64,000 nt of DNA from Zongyangia gallinarum. Its GTDB lineage: Bacteria > Bacillota > Clostridia > Oscillospirales > Ruminococcaceae. Below the pieces are notes generated by a model. It searched no databases, was not told where the DNA came from, and worked only from the letters and a program-made list of their open reading frames with translations. The position numbers and the translations under genes were made by a program. The DNA is taken from the NCBI GenBank assembly GCA_904419315.1, contig CAJFQY010000011.1, positions 34,906 to 98,905 on the forward strand. Reading direction: 5' to 3'. How positions within the stretch are numbered: the stretch's first letter is position 1; each line of letters begins with the position of its first letter. Positions 17,839 to 26,519 of this stretch are shown here, piece by piece.

Positions 17839-18405
17839 TTACATAAACCAAACGTCCTCGCAGGTGGTGGATATGGCAGTAGCACCTGCCTGCAACATGG
17901 AAATTACATCGTCTTTGTCTGAAATCAGCCCCCCTGCAATGAGAGGCGCCGCGCTATAGGAGGCAATACGCTTGACAATCTTGGGCATAACACCGGGAAG
18001 AATCTCTACATAATCTGCATATCCACTGTCAATCGTCTTCAGGACATTGCCAAGGGCGATGGAATCAATCAGGAAAAAACGCTGAATGGTGAGAAATCCC
18101 AGACTATGGGCCAGTTTGATCAGATTGGTTTTGGTGCTGATAATTCCGTCTGCCTGAGTATTTTCTTTGAGAAAACGCACAGCTACATCCTTGGTAGAAA
18201 GACCATCCACTAGATCGATATGAACAATGGCCATTTTCCCTCCAGCCTTGATGGTATGGACGATTTGTCCGATATTGCAGATATCCCCAAAGAGTACGAA
18301 TACCACCTTGCATTCCGATGTCATGCATTTTTGGAGACCACGGAAATCTTTGACTGCCGCAATGACAGGGGAATCACTGAGTAAATCGGTAAAATCCTGG
18401 CGCAA
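17839..18405 (-). CDS. glpP: Glycerol-3-phosphate-responsive antiterminator
   Basis: 188 residues, start TTG at 18405 chosen because SD GGAGGAG lies five bases upstream and the nearby ATG is in another frame. GlpP is a TIM-barrel-like RNA-binding protein that, with glycerol 3-phosphate, prevents transcript termination in glp leaders. Family features include VFVLFGDICNIGQIV, HIDLVDGLS and a GGLISDKDDV end. It heads the glp operon, and the candidate RNA target lies after glpK. Confidence 0.93.
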   Translation of the reverse strand: MRQDFTDLLSDSPVIAAVKDFRGLQKCMTSECKVVFVLFGDICNIGQIVHTIKAGGKMAIVHIDLVDGLSTKDVAVRFLKENTQADGIISTKTNLIKLAHSLGFLTIQRFFLIDSIALGNVLKTIDSGYADYVEILPGVMPKIVKRIASYSAAPLIAGGLISDKDDVISMLQAGATAISTTCEDVWFM

Positions 18406-18433
18406 GCATACTCCTCCTTCTTATAGTTAAATT

Positions 18434-18441
18434 TATTATAC
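18434..18441 (-). promoter_or_regulatory. Possible -10 element of the glpPK operon
   Basis: GTATAATA read on the minus strand about 30 bp before the glpP start is a good extended -10; no convincing -35 is spaced correctly. Confidence 0.4.
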
Positions 18442-18527
18442 CGTACCTGTCCTCAAAAGGGAATGGACCACCAGAACAAAAAAAATCCAACACTTTGGTC
18501 AAAATGTTGAGATAAAAGGACTTTTTC

Positions 18528-18555
18528 TTGACAGAATGAAGAAATAATTTATAAT
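18528..18555 (+). promoter_or_regulatory. Sigma-A promoter of the HAD phosphatase gene
   Basis: TTGACA (18528-18533), 16-bp spacer, TATAAT (18550-18555); both hexamers are consensus. Confidence 0.88.
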
Positions 18556-18609
18556 AAAAATAGTAAATCTGACGAAAAAAGAATCTTTTTTTAGATGGGG
18601 GATATTACG

Positions 18610-19257
18610 GTGAAAAAAGCTGCCATATTTGACCTGGATGGCACACTATTAAACACGTTGACAGACCTTGCTGTTGCTTGTAACCATGCGCTGGAAACAT
18701 ATGGCTATCCGACGCACCAGGTAGAAGCGTACAAGATGTTTGTGGGAAACGGCGTCTATAATCTGGTAAAAAGGATTCTTCCTGAGGATGCTCAGGATGA
18801 GGAGACACGGGCGAAAGTAAAAGCGGCATTTGATGCCTATTATGAAGCCCATACTGTAGATTTTACAAAACCATATGACGGTATTTCTGAGATGCTGGAC
18901 ACCCTTAAGAACAAGGGAGTAAAGATGATTGTCATTTCAAATAAGGCCCATAACTTTGTGGTACAGCTAATACAAAACATCTTTCCCGGCATTTTCGACG
19001 TTATTTTGGGACAGAGGGATCATGTGCCAAAAAAACCGGATCCAGCCGCTGTTTTTGAGGCACTGGGTCAGGTGGATATAGCGCCGGAAGATACTATTTA
19101 TGTGGGCGATTCTGGTGTTGATATGCAGACGGGGAAAAATGCAGGGCTGCTGACCATTGGAGTAGCATGGGGATTTCGCGGTGAAGCGGAACTTTTGGAA
19201 AACGGCGCTGATGCCATTGTCCATGCACCAGAGGAAATTATCGATTTTATTGATTGA
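18610..19257 (+). CDS. Phosphoglycolate phosphatase-like HAD hydrolase
   Basis: About 215 residues from GTG 18610, which has the GATGGGGG SD; the ATG at 18595 overlaps that SD. Motif I FDLDGTLLNTL, motif II ISNKAH, motif III KPDP and motif IV YVGDSGVDMQTGKNAG give the Gph/PpaX subfamily. These enzymes dephosphorylate 2-phosphoglycolate or pyrophosphate; the substrate is not certain. A consensus sigma-A promoter stands just upstream, so it is a single-gene unit. Confidence 0.9.
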   Translation: MKKAAIFDLDGTLLNTLTDLAVACNHALETYGYPTHQVEAYKMFVGNGVYNLVKRILPEDAQDEETRAKVKAAFDAYYEAHTVDFTKPYDGISEMLDTLKNKGVKMIVISNKAHNFVVQLIQNIFPGIFDVILGQRDHVPKKPDPAAVFEALGQVDIAPEDTIYVGDSGVDMQTGKNAGLLTIGVAWGFRGEAELLENGADAIVHAPEEIIDFID

Positions 19258-19329
19258 AGTTTAACACAAAACGCACAATGAAAGAAATGTGTTCCTAGCA
19301 GATGTATCCAAATTTTTTAAAAAATTCTC

Positions 19330-19358
19330 TTGACAAAGCTAGTAAGTTGGGATATGAT
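19330..19358 (+). promoter_or_regulatory. Promoter of the T-box transcript
   Basis: TTGACA (19330-19335), 17-bp spacer, TATGAT (19353-19358), placing the RNA start near 19365, directly at the 5' end of the T-box leader. Confidence 0.87.
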
Positions 19359-19364
19359 AGGGAA

Positions 19365-19635
19365 CAACAAAGCAAAAGCGATGAGGAAGGCGGCCTTTCG
19401 CCGTAGCCTTTTACAGAGAGCCGGTGGGTGGTGTAAACCGGTAAAGGTGGAGAAGGGAGATCACTTCTGAGCTGAGGCCTGAACGTTTTCAAGTAGGGCT
19501 CTTCCGTATGACTGCGTTAAGGTCGGGGATTTGTTAGAATCCTGCTAAGTGGCATCAATAGATGCAATTTGGGTGGTACCGCGGGTTTTGTTTATAAGCT
19601 CGTCCCAATCAATTTGATTGGGACGAGTTTTTTAT
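19365..19635 (+). ncRNA. T-box leader, isoleucine specifier (ATC)
   Basis: A complete T-box riboswitch of about 270 nt. The conserved T-box GGGTGGTACCGCGG is at 19571-19584. The Stem I apex (AGAGAGCCGGTGGGTGGTG) and the closing pair GAAG (19386-19389) with CTTC (19464-19467) flank a specifier loop in which ATC (19460-19462) is followed by the usual purine. ATC codes for isoleucine. The antiterminator bulge TGGT (19574-19577) matches an NCCA end with discriminator A, right for tRNA-Ile and wrong for tRNA-Asp, the main alternative if the frame were shifted to GAT. Uncharged tRNA would switch on the genes downstream. Confidence 0.9.
19599..19632 (+). terminator. T-box terminator hairpin
   Basis: Perfect 12-bp stem CTCGTCCCAATC / GATTGGGACGAG with five-base loop and six T. 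It is the off state of the T-box. Confidence 0.95.
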
Positions 19636-19683
19636 TTTTGTCTATAAACCATTCTAAAATTATGAGCAAAGGGGAGCGATTCC

Positions 19684-20265
19684 ATGGAAACTCAGATCAT
19701 TGAAATTGCAGAGAGAATAAGGACCTTACGAGATATTATGGGCTTTTCCCTTGAGGAAATGGCAGCCGGGACTGGGGTCTCTGTCCAGGAATACAGCGAG
19801 ATGGAAGAAGGAAAATCTGATTTTTCTTTCACCTTTCTGTATAAATGTGCCGAAATGTTTGGCATAGACATTGTGGAGATTCTCACTGGAGACGGTCCAA
19901 AACTTTCTTTCTATAGTATTGTAAGGAAGGGAAAGGGACTGCCAATTAAACGGAGAAAGGGATTTCTCTATCAGCATATGGCACCCCGGTTCCGGGCTAA
20001 GGTTGCAGAGCCTTTTGTGGTTACAGCACCTTATTTTGAGGAGGAACAGAATCAGCCAATCAAGCTTTCGACCCATGAGGGGCAGGAATTTGACTACATC
20101 CTCAGTGGCAGCTTGAAGGTGGCGATGGAGGACCACATTGAAATCCTTCACGAAGGAGACGCAATTTATTACGATTCCGGCCACGGCCATGGTATGATTG
20201 CCACCGGCGGAAAAGAGTGTGTCTTTTTGGCTGTAGTCCTGAAAAAAGATGATAATCAAGATTAA
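19684..20265 (+). CDS. XRE-family HTH regulator with cupin sensor domain
   Basis: 193 residues. Residues 8-65 form an XRE helix-turn-helix (LRDIMGFSLEEMAAGTGVS); about 115-187 form a small cupin barrel (HEGQEFDYILSGSLKVAM, GDAIYYDSGHGHG). Proteins of this layout sense small ligands and often regulate the adjacent gene. It lies 26 bp before an acyl-CoA synthetase gene, under the Ile T-box. The ligand is unknown; the product of the partner enzyme or a branched-chain acid is a reasonable guess only. SD AAAGGGGAG precedes the ATG. Confidence 0.9.
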   Translation: METQIIEIAERIRTLRDIMGFSLEEMAAGTGVSVQEYSEMEEGKSDFSFTFLYKCAEMFGIDIVEILTGDGPKLSFYSIVRKGKGLPIKRRKGFLYQHMAPRFRAKVAEPFVVTAPYFEEEQNQPIKLSTHEGQEFDYILSGSLKVAMEDHIEILHEGDAIYYDSGHGHGMIATGGKECVFLAVVLKKDDNQD

Positions 20266-20291
20266 ACTGATGCTTCGGAGGAGTTAGGCAA

Positions 20292-21953
20292 ATGGAAAAT
20301 ATGGAAACATTTTATCAGCGCTTTTGCAAAGAACATTTTGATGAAAATGGAGTACTGGATCAATTTGAAATCACCTGTGCAGACAATTTCAACTTTGGCT
20401 ATGATGTTATTGACGAGATTGCCCGGCTGGATCCGAATTGCCGTGCAATGATCTGGTGTGATGATGCCGGGGCAGAAAAAATATTTACTTTTGCGGATCT
20501 CAAACGCCTGAGTGACAAGGCGGCAAACATGTTTACAGAGCATGGTATCAAAAAAGGCGACATGGTAATGCTCATCCTCAAACGTCACTATCAATTTTGG
20601 ATTGCCATTCTTGCACTGCATAAGATCGGCGCTGTAACAATCCCGGCGACCAACCTGTTGACCACGAAAGATCTAATCTACCGTTTTGACGCAGCGGATA
20701 TCAAAGCCATTGTTGCTACAGCCCATGGGGATGTTACCAAATATGTAGATGAGGCATGTCAGCAGTATCATGGTATGCAGGTGAAATTCGTAGCTAACGG
20801 AGAGCGTGAAGGCTGGTTTAATTTTGATGAGGAAGTAGAAAAGGCGGATGAGCATTTTGATCGTGTACCCACGAAGGTCACAGATTATATGCTGTTGTAT
20901 TTTACTTCTGGCACCACAGGATATCCCAAGATGGTCATCCACGACCATTATTATGCATTGGGCCATATCATCACAGCAAAACATTGGCACAATATCCATT
21001 CGGATGATCTCCATTTGACTGTCTCAGAAACAGGGTGGGGAAAAGCTGTTTGGGGAAAACTGTATGGCCAATGGTTTGCCGCTAGTTGCATTTTTGTCTA
21101 TGATTTTGACGGAAAATTTGTACCTGCCGACCTGCTGCATATGATTGAAAAATATCGTATTACTACCTTCTGCGCTCCTCCGACTATTTATCGTTTCTTT
21201 ATCAAAGAGGGAATGGGCAACTATGATCTTTCCAGTTTGCGCTATGCGACAACGGCTGGAGAAGCACTCAATCCAGAGGTTTATAATCGCTTCTATGAGT
21301 ATACCGGACTAAAATTGATGGAAGGGTTTGGCCAGACAGAAACGACATTGCTTTTGGCGAATCTCTATGGCACAGAGCCAAAACCTGGTTCTATGGGTAA
21401 GCCTTCGCCACTGTATCGTGTTGATCTTTTCGACGAGGATGGGAATACAGTGGCACCTGGTGAAGTTGGAGAGATCTGTGTAATCACCGAGGAAGGTAAA
21501 AAACAGCCTGGCCTTTTCTGCAGCTATTACCGAAACGAGGAAAAGACCAGAGAATCCTGGCATGATGGCCTCTATCACACTGGAGATACAGCGTGGAAAG
21601 ACGAGGACGGATTTTACTGGTATGTGGGTAGAACCGATGATGTAATCAAAGCGTCTGGCTACCGCATTGGGCCTTTTGAAATTGAAAGTGTTCTAATGGA
21701 GCACCCCGCAGTTTTGGAATGTGCCATCACTGGAGCGCCTGACCCAGTACGTGGCCAGGTGGTAAAGGCAACCATTGTTCTTACCAAGAACTATCAGCCC
21801 TCGGACGCATTGGTGAAGGAGCTACAGCAATATGTGAAGAAACAGACAGCACCCTATAAATATCCGCGTATTGTTGAATTTGTCGAAGAACTTCCCAAGA
21901 CCATCAGCGGTAAGATCAAACGTGTGGATATCAGGAATAATCAACATCAATAA
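20292..21953 (+). CDS. AMP-forming acyl-CoA synthetase (acetyl/medium-chain type)
   Basis: 553 residues, ANL superfamily. The P-loop YFTSGTTGYPK lies near residues 203-213; EGFGQTETT, YHTGDTAW, GRTDDVIKASGYRIGPFEIE and the catalytic-lysine end KTISGKIKR are all present, so it should be active. Such enzymes activate carboxylic acids to acyl-CoA with ATP. Control by an isoleucine T-box suggests a branched short-chain acid such as 2-methylbutyrate as substrate, which anaerobes can carboxylate reductively to the isoleucine precursor. Substrate is inference. Confidence 0.92.
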   Translation: MENMETFYQRFCKEHFDENGVLDQFEITCADNFNFGYDVIDEIARLDPNCRAMIWCDDAGAEKIFTFADLKRLSDKAANMFTEHGIKKGDMVMLILKRHYQFWIAILALHKIGAVTIPATNLLTTKDLIYRFDAADIKAIVATAHGDVTKYVDEACQQYHGMQVKFVANGEREGWFNFDEEVEKADEHFDRVPTKVTDYMLLYFTSGTTGYPKMVIHDHYYALGHIITAKHWHNIHSDDLHLTVSETGWGKAVWGKLYGQWFAASCIFVYDFDGKFVPADLLHMIEKYRITTFCAPPTIYRFFIKEGMGNYDLSSLRYATTAGEALNPEVYNRFYEYTGLKLMEGFGQTETTLLLANLYGTEPKPGSMGKPSPLYRVDLFDEDGNTVAPGEVGEICVITEEGKKQPGLFCSYYRNEEKTRESWHDGLYHTGDTAWKDEDGFYWYVGRTDDVIKASGYRIGPFEIESVLMEHPAVLECAITGAPDPVRGQVVKATIVLTKNYQPSDALVKELQQYVKKQTAPYKYPRIVEFVEELPKTISGKIKRVDIRNNQHQ

Positions 21954-21961
21954 AGTAATTC

Positions 21962-22002
21962 ATAAAGGGAGAAACTGTGTCTGGCAGTTTCTCCCTTTAT
22001 TG
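21962..22002 (+). terminator. Intrinsic terminator after acyl-CoA synthetase
   Basis: Perfect 16-bp stem ATAAAGGGAGAAACTG with its complement, 7-base loop, short T-rich tail. Confidence 0.88.
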
Positions 22003-22167
22003 ATAAAGAGCTAATGTAAAAACAAACAATATGGACATTTTTATACATTCTTCCTATAACATTTCTCTAGCAAAAATGTTATAATCTATATATAACGTGC
22101 AGTTTGTCGATGACCGAACGTAAGTCCAGTTATCAACAAGTTGTGCGTTTTTATGGAGGTAAAGAAA

Positions 22168-22695
22168 ATGTTTCATGTCGAAGATTCTGTCATGTATGGA
22201 AGCTACGGAGTGTGCCAAATTGTTGACATCCGATCAGAAAAATTTGACAGGGACGCCAAGCTCTATTATGTGCTCAAGCCGGTACAGGATAAAAATTCTA
22301 CCTTTTATTGCCCTGTTGAGAGTGGAGAAGACAAAATGCGAAAGATCCTTTCTATCGGAGAAATCCATCAGCTGATTGAGGCTATGCCGGATGCACAAAC
22401 AAAGTGGATTGAAAATGAGCAGCTTCGGAAGGAAAAATATGGGGAAATTATCAGAAGAGGAGATCATAAAGAGCTGGTACAGCTTATCAAAACCCTCTAC
22501 TATAAAAAGCAAGAAAAGAAGCAGGAGGGGAAGAAGTTTCATGTAGCCGATGAAAAGGCGATGAAAGAGGCGGAACGAATCCTGCATGGTGAATTTGCCT
22601 ATGTGTTAAAAATTAAACCTGATGATGTAGTCCCATTTATTATGGGGCAAATCAATCATATTGGTGAGCAAAATGCAGATGCAGAGAATGCATGA
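22168..22695 (+). CDS. CarD-family transcriptional regulator
   Basis: About 175 residues from ATG 22168, set by SD GGAGGT seven bases upstream; the in-frame TTG at 22141 lacks an SD. The N-terminal Tudor-like RNAP-interaction domain (MFHVEDSVMYGSYGVCQIVDI) contacts the RNA polymerase beta subunit; the C-terminal helical part (LVQLIKTLYYKKQEKK) resembles the CarD helical domain. CarD proteins steady the open promoter complex, often at rRNA promoters. Single-gene unit, ending at the large hairpin at 22701. Confidence 0.93.
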   Translation: MFHVEDSVMYGSYGVCQIVDIRSEKFDRDAKLYYVLKPVQDKNSTFYCPVESGEDKMRKILSIGEIHQLIEAMPDAQTKWIENEQLRKEKYGEIIRRGDHKELVQLIKTLYYKKQEKKQEGKKFHVADEKAMKEAERILHGEFAYVLKIKPDDVVPFIMGQINHIGEQNADAENA

Positions 22696-22700
22696 TAAAG

Positions 22701-22762
22701 TGTGAAAAACATGAAAAATGGCATAAGCCCTAGAGCTTATGCCATTTTTCATGTTTTTCACA
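22701..22762. terminator. Very long bidirectional terminator hairpin
   Basis: Perfect 27-bp inverted repeat (22701-22727 / 22736-22762) with an 8-base loop between the converging carD-type and DUF4364 genes. A-rich 5' arms and T-rich 3' arms serve both strands. Confidence 0.9.
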
Positions 22763-22769
22763 GACTATG

Positions 22770-23340
22770 TCATCGCAATGAATCCAACACGCTTCGATAG
22801 AGAATCTCCGGATCATCCAAAAAGCGCTCTTTCACCCGCTCAGCCTGCTCCTTGGTGGGCACAAATAAACTTAGTCGTAACAGATCNNNNNNNNNNNNNN
22901 NNNNATCCAATATCCTTCATGAGGCAGGTGACGATATAGCCATCTTTTGTTTTCTCAATTTCTGCCTTATTTTGAGAACGAAGCCGGGCCTTTTTTTGTA
23001 TCTGTAGCGCGCTGTTCACTGATTTTTCCCGTACAGTAAGAGGCAATGAACGCTCGAACTCCAAAGCTGTCATCTTTCCCTTGGGAAGGAGACGGTAAAA
23101 CTCTCCTTCAGGCCGCATTTCTTCAATGACTTCAATATGCCCATCCTGTACAAGCTCTTCCAAGGCATCGGCAAATTGAAAATAATTCACCAGGCTATTA
23201 CCGGTCAGCACCTCGTTCATCTGAGATTTTGACAGAGGATCCTTAAGTGCGGAAAGAAGATAGCAAATGAGAATTTTTATCTCGTAATCCTCGTGTAATC
23301 CTCCCGGCTCTACACCGGCAGAAAATCCGTGAAGTTTCAT
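22770..23340 (-). CDS. DUF4364-family protein, interrupted by an assembly gap
   Basis: The gene starts at ATG 23340 (SD GGCGGGTG) and runs into the N block at 22887-22904. The frame that continues across the gap ends early at 22840, but another frame after the gap reads LRLSLFVPTKEQAERVKERF and ends at TGA 22770-22772, with a natural DUF4364 C-terminus. So the 18-N block does not have the true length: the missing stretch must be 2 modulo 3. The N-terminal half resembles a winged helix (LSKSQMNEVL...FADALEELVQDGHIEV), so it may be a regulator; no function is established. Confidence 0.82.
22887..22904. other. Assembly gap (18 N)
   Basis: Eighteen ambiguous bases within the DUF4364 gene. The reading frames on each side show that the number of N is a placeholder. 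Confidence 0.99.
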
Positions 23341-23580
23341 GAGCATCACCCGCCTTTGCACTAACTCTTGTCATATATTTTACACGAAACTCATTGAAAA
23401 AGAAAGGGGAAAACCTGACAGTCTCACATATTGGTATAAGACATTAATCTATCGCCAAGTGGGAAGGTGATTGATTTACTCCAGACGAGTTTTTGAGAAA
23501 ATTACTTATTCGCCTTCATCCCCATGGACTATCTGTTTTCTCAATTTCGCAAATGAAGGGGAGCAATAGAAAATCTCGAC
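23341..23580. other. Intergenic stretch without a supportable gene
   Basis: About 240 bases upstream of the DUF4364 gene. CCTTCAT near 23512 and ATGAAGG near 23553 could form a weak hairpin. The short plus-strand frame from 23493 has no SD and no recognisable content. Confidence 0.5.
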
Positions 23581-23614
23581 AAAAAAGGCGGGGCAGGATA
23601 TTTTCCTGTCCCGC
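23581..23614 (-). terminator. Terminator of the sigma/beta-propeller operon
   Basis: On the minus strand, GCGGGACAGGA and TCCTGCCCCGC (11 bp, one G-T) are followed by CTTTTTT, 29 bp after the beta-propeller stop. Confidence 0.9.
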
Positions 23615-23642
23615 AAATGAAATATGGGAAGGTGAGAACTTA

Positions 23643-25829
23643 CTATCCGATAGAGACTTCCTTGACGTCCTTCATATCATTGAGCCCAGTTGACTTGATT
23701 TTGAGATCAGAGATTGTGTAAATATAGTCTCCTCGATAGACCCCGCGACGAATGCTGAGAGATTGATCCAAGAGCTGTGTGAGATCCTGTTGTGCTTCCT
23801 CACTTTGATGGGTAATCCGTCCTAATTCGGTCAGTTTTCCATCAGAAATTTGGAAGAGAAGGTATCCATTGAACACATTTTCATATTGAGCATCATAATA
23901 GCCAGCATTGGGAGTAAGATTTTGAGTCAAGGTGGCGGGAATACCAATGATCCCTTTTTCTTCATAATAAAGGAAAGCCTTGTGATCATACAATGCGGGG
24001 CTATCGCTACCGACATCTCCTACAATGATATGATTGATTTCGGTTGGGTTTTCCATATCAGAAACATCAAACAGGGAAAGTTTGATGCCGCCGGTAACGG
24101 TAAAGGTATTGCCATATCCGTCATCCACCTCTTGCGTGTCATAGCCTAACCCCACAATAAGATCATCGGAAATCGGATGCATATAGGTGGAAAATCCGGG
24201 GATTTTCAGCTGGCCTAAAATGACAGGTTGACTGGGATCGGAAAGATCAATGGCGAAAAGTGGGTCAACCTGACGGAAGGTAACAAGATAGACCTTATTC
24301 CCCATAAAACGCACAGACTTGATTTCCTCGCCCTCCGCTATATTCTCCAAGTAGGAGAATAGGCTGAGATTTTCATCGAGGACATAGAGATTGTTGGTAG
24401 TTCTATTATTCCGCGCGTCATAAAGCTGGGTAGCAATCCGGAAGTAGCCGTCATATTCATCCATAGAGAATTGGTTGAGCACACTTCCTTTGACCCGACC
24501 GGAGGCGGTGAGAGCGATTTCACTGCCGGAAAGCTCTACCTTATAAATATTGGAATAGGAGATCATGGATACATTGTCGTAGCTCTCGCTGACTAGATAC
24601 ATGCTGTTAGTAGAAACATACATCTGGCTGGAACTGCCCAAAATAGCTTTCGTATTGAAAACACTGCTGGTGTCCGTGACATCCACTGCGGAGATAATAT
24701 TATAACAGGATGCCTCTATCTGGGGAAGCAGATAAATGGAGTCTGCGGAGAGCATTTGCAGGGAAGTGTTGCTGCTGTCCGAAATTGAGGGGATAAAGGA
24801 GGAAGGTTCTGCTTGATTCGTTTCTTGAAGATACATGAAATCCTGGGAGACGACATAGAGCTGTGAACCGATCATCCGCGCATCCTTATAATCTCCTTCT
24901 TGTGTAAGAACGCGGTCCACTTGAGGGGAAGAAGGATCCGAGACATCATAGATGGTAATTTTTACAGAACTTCTGGATTCTCCGCTAGAATCTGCCGCCA
25001 TCTTCCTCTGACTGTCTAATCCAGTATTGGAAGAGGCAAGGACCACCAGTTTGCTCTCATGGAGGAATAGATCTAAGGTATAACAGAATTCCTGATCCTT
25101 GATTTTGGCCACATGTTCCATGTCGCCGTCTTCTCCCATGAGGACAATGTCAATGGTGTCAGTAGTCGAATAGTAAATGTAATCCCCATCGGTTTTGACA
25201 ATATCCGCTTCGCTGACCCCATCTACCTGAGTATTGGTTTGATCGCGGGCTAGCTTTTCGTCTGTATCCCCGCCGGCTGTGTTGGGATTGGGCTTGATTT
25301 CACTGGATGAGTCAGCCCCGTTTTCGTTACCAGCACCTGCGGTAGGTGGGTTGATATTTTGTGCCGTACCTCCATCGCTTCCGCCAAGAAAACCGCTTTC
25401 TTCAAAGGGAGCTAGAACCTCTGCGATTTCCTCATAATCCTTAGCCTTTAGTTCTGTAAGTTCTCGGTCAGCCAGAGAAGAATCCAGATCGGAGACCACA
25501 GCGGTTTCAGGACTTGCGGCATCAGCAGTGGCGGTGGAAGAAAAAGCGTTCCCTTGGTCTGCGGCGGTAAAATCAGTGGTGGCGAGTTTGGCGCCCGCAT
25601 ACATGGAGATACTGACCACGCATCCTAGAACCAGAATTAGGCTGGCGGCGATGGCGATGTACTTGCTGATAGGCTTTTTCTTTAGCGGCAAAGAAAAGAG
25701 TTTTTGCATTTCGCTGGGTTGGACCTTGTCAGGAATTGGAATATCACGGTCAATGTCCTGTAGGAGCTTTTGTAAGCGAAGCATATCATCCCCATGTGAG
25801 CCGTTATTTTTGTACTTCACAATACTCAC
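23643..25829 (-). CDS. Membrane-anchored beta-propeller protein, possible anti-sigma factor
   Basis: 728 residues from GTG 25829 (GTG 25820 also possible). About 55 N-terminal residues are cytoplasmic, one transmembrane helix follows (IAIAASLILVLGCVVSISMYAG, about 56-77), then a low-complexity Ser/Gly/Asn linker and a large secreted domain of the Beta_propel family with repeated DVSDP-type blades (SLFDVSDMENP, AIDLSDPSQPVILGQL). It overlaps the ECF sigma gene by 26 bp, the usual layout of a sigma/anti-sigma pair. No classic zinc anti-sigma motif (HxxxCxxC) is seen, so that role is inference. Confidence 0.85.
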   Translation of the reverse strand: MSIVKYKNNGSHGDDMLRLQKLLQDIDRDIPIPDKVQPSEMQKLFSLPLKKKPISKYIAIAASLILVLGCVVSISMYAGAKLATTDFTAADQGNAFSSTATADAASPETAVVSDLDSSLADRELTELKAKDYEEIAEVLAPFEESGFLGGSDGGTAQNINPPTAGAGNENGADSSSEIKPNPNTAGGDTDEKLARDQTNTQVDGVSEADIVKTDGDYIYYSTTDTIDIVLMGEDGDMEHVAKIKDQEFCYTLDLFLHESKLVVLASSNTGLDSQRKMAADSSGESRSSVKITIYDVSDPSSPQVDRVLTQEGDYKDARMIGSQLYVVSQDFMYLQETNQAEPSSFIPSISDSSNTSLQMLSADSIYLLPQIEASCYNIISAVDVTDTSSVFNTKAILGSSSQMYVSTNSMYLVSESYDNVSMISYSNIYKVELSGSEIALTASGRVKGSVLNQFSMDEYDGYFRIATQLYDARNNRTTNNLYVLDENLSLFSYLENIAEGEEIKSVRFMGNKVYLVTFRQVDPLFAIDLSDPSQPVILGQLKIPGFSTYMHPISDDLIVGLGYDTQEVDDGYGNTFTVTGGIKLSLFDVSDMENPTEINHIIVGDVGSDSPALYDHKAFLYYEEKGIIGIPATLTQNLTPNAGYYDAQYENVFNGYLLFQISDGKLTELGRITHQSEEAQQDLTQLLDQSLSIRRGVYRGDYIYTISDLKIKSTGLNDMKDVKEVSIG

Positions 25830-26352
25830 CCCTTTCGATAGTTTTTTTCAGTTTTTCTAGGCAGCGGTGCAGTTTTGAGGAGACCGTTCCCTGTGGCATT
25901 TTAAGAATTTCTGCAATCTCTCTGATTTTGTACCCCTGGATGACGCTGAGGACAACAATAGAGCGCTCGTGATAATTAAGGCAGTACAAAGCGTTCATCA
26001 GTACCAGTTTGTCATCTGAGTTTTGATTGTAGCATAAGCTGGTGTCGGATAGGGCAAAATCTTCGAGGTTAAAATGATTGCGAAGCTTATAGTTGAGAGC
26101 AATTTTCCTGTTGCAGCGAGCCTGTAGAATTTTGAAAATCCAGGATTTAAAGGCTGATGGTTCCTTGAGCTTTCGGATGCCCCGATAGGCATCTAAGAAG
26201 GTTTCGGATACCGCGTCCTCCGCATCTGACCGACTACCCAGTATAAACAGAGCAGTTTTGTATAAATCGGCATAGACTTGCTCGTAAAGGCGAGTAAAGG
26301 CCTCCTGATCTCCCAACCGCGCTTCTTCGACGACACGTATATCGATCGTCAT
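25804..26352 (-). CDS. ECF-type RNA polymerase sigma factor
   Basis: About 182 residues from ATG 26352, with SD GGAAGGTGG upstream (GTG 26364 overlaps the SD). Region 2 (ILGSRSDAEDAVSETFLDAY) and region 4 with its helix-turn-helix (SVIQGYKIREIAEILKMPQG) are clear; the long region 3 is absent, as in ECF sigmas. It directs RNA polymerase to stress-type promoters. The downstream beta-propeller membrane protein overlaps it and probably holds it inactive until an outside signal arrives (inference). Confidence 0.93.
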   Translation of the reverse strand: MTIDIRVVEEARLGDQEAFTRLYEQVYADLYKTALFILGSRSDAEDAVSETFLDAYRGIRKLKEPSAFKSWIFKILQARCNRKIALNYKLRNHFNLEDFALSDTSLCYNQNSDDKLVLMNALYCLNYHERSIVVLSVIQGYKIREIAEILKMPQGTVSSKLHRCLEKLKKTIERGEYCEVQK

Positions 26353-26451
26353 ATGTTCCACCACCTTCCGGAAAGGGTGTCCATTTTTTTAGTGGGAAAA
26401 ATATTGCGATTTATTGCATAATATTTGATTTTTTTATTTTTTTGCCGAAGA

Positions 26452-26490
26452 AACGGCACGCCGCATCCATGACAGGGCAGCGTGCCGTTT
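26452..26490 (-). terminator. Hairpin after the SpoIIE-type phosphatase gene
   Basis: GC-rich inverted repeat with arms ACGGCACGC / GCGTGCCGT about 30 bp beyond the phosphatase stop; T-run is good on the plus strand and weaker on the minus strand. Confidence 0.65.
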
Positions 26491-26519
26491 TTCGAAGTAT
26501 TACGAAAACAGGATAAACA

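Noticed and set aside
22739..22939. Plus-strand frame running through the N block
   Set aside because: Made of ambiguous bases and antisense to the DUF4364 gene end.
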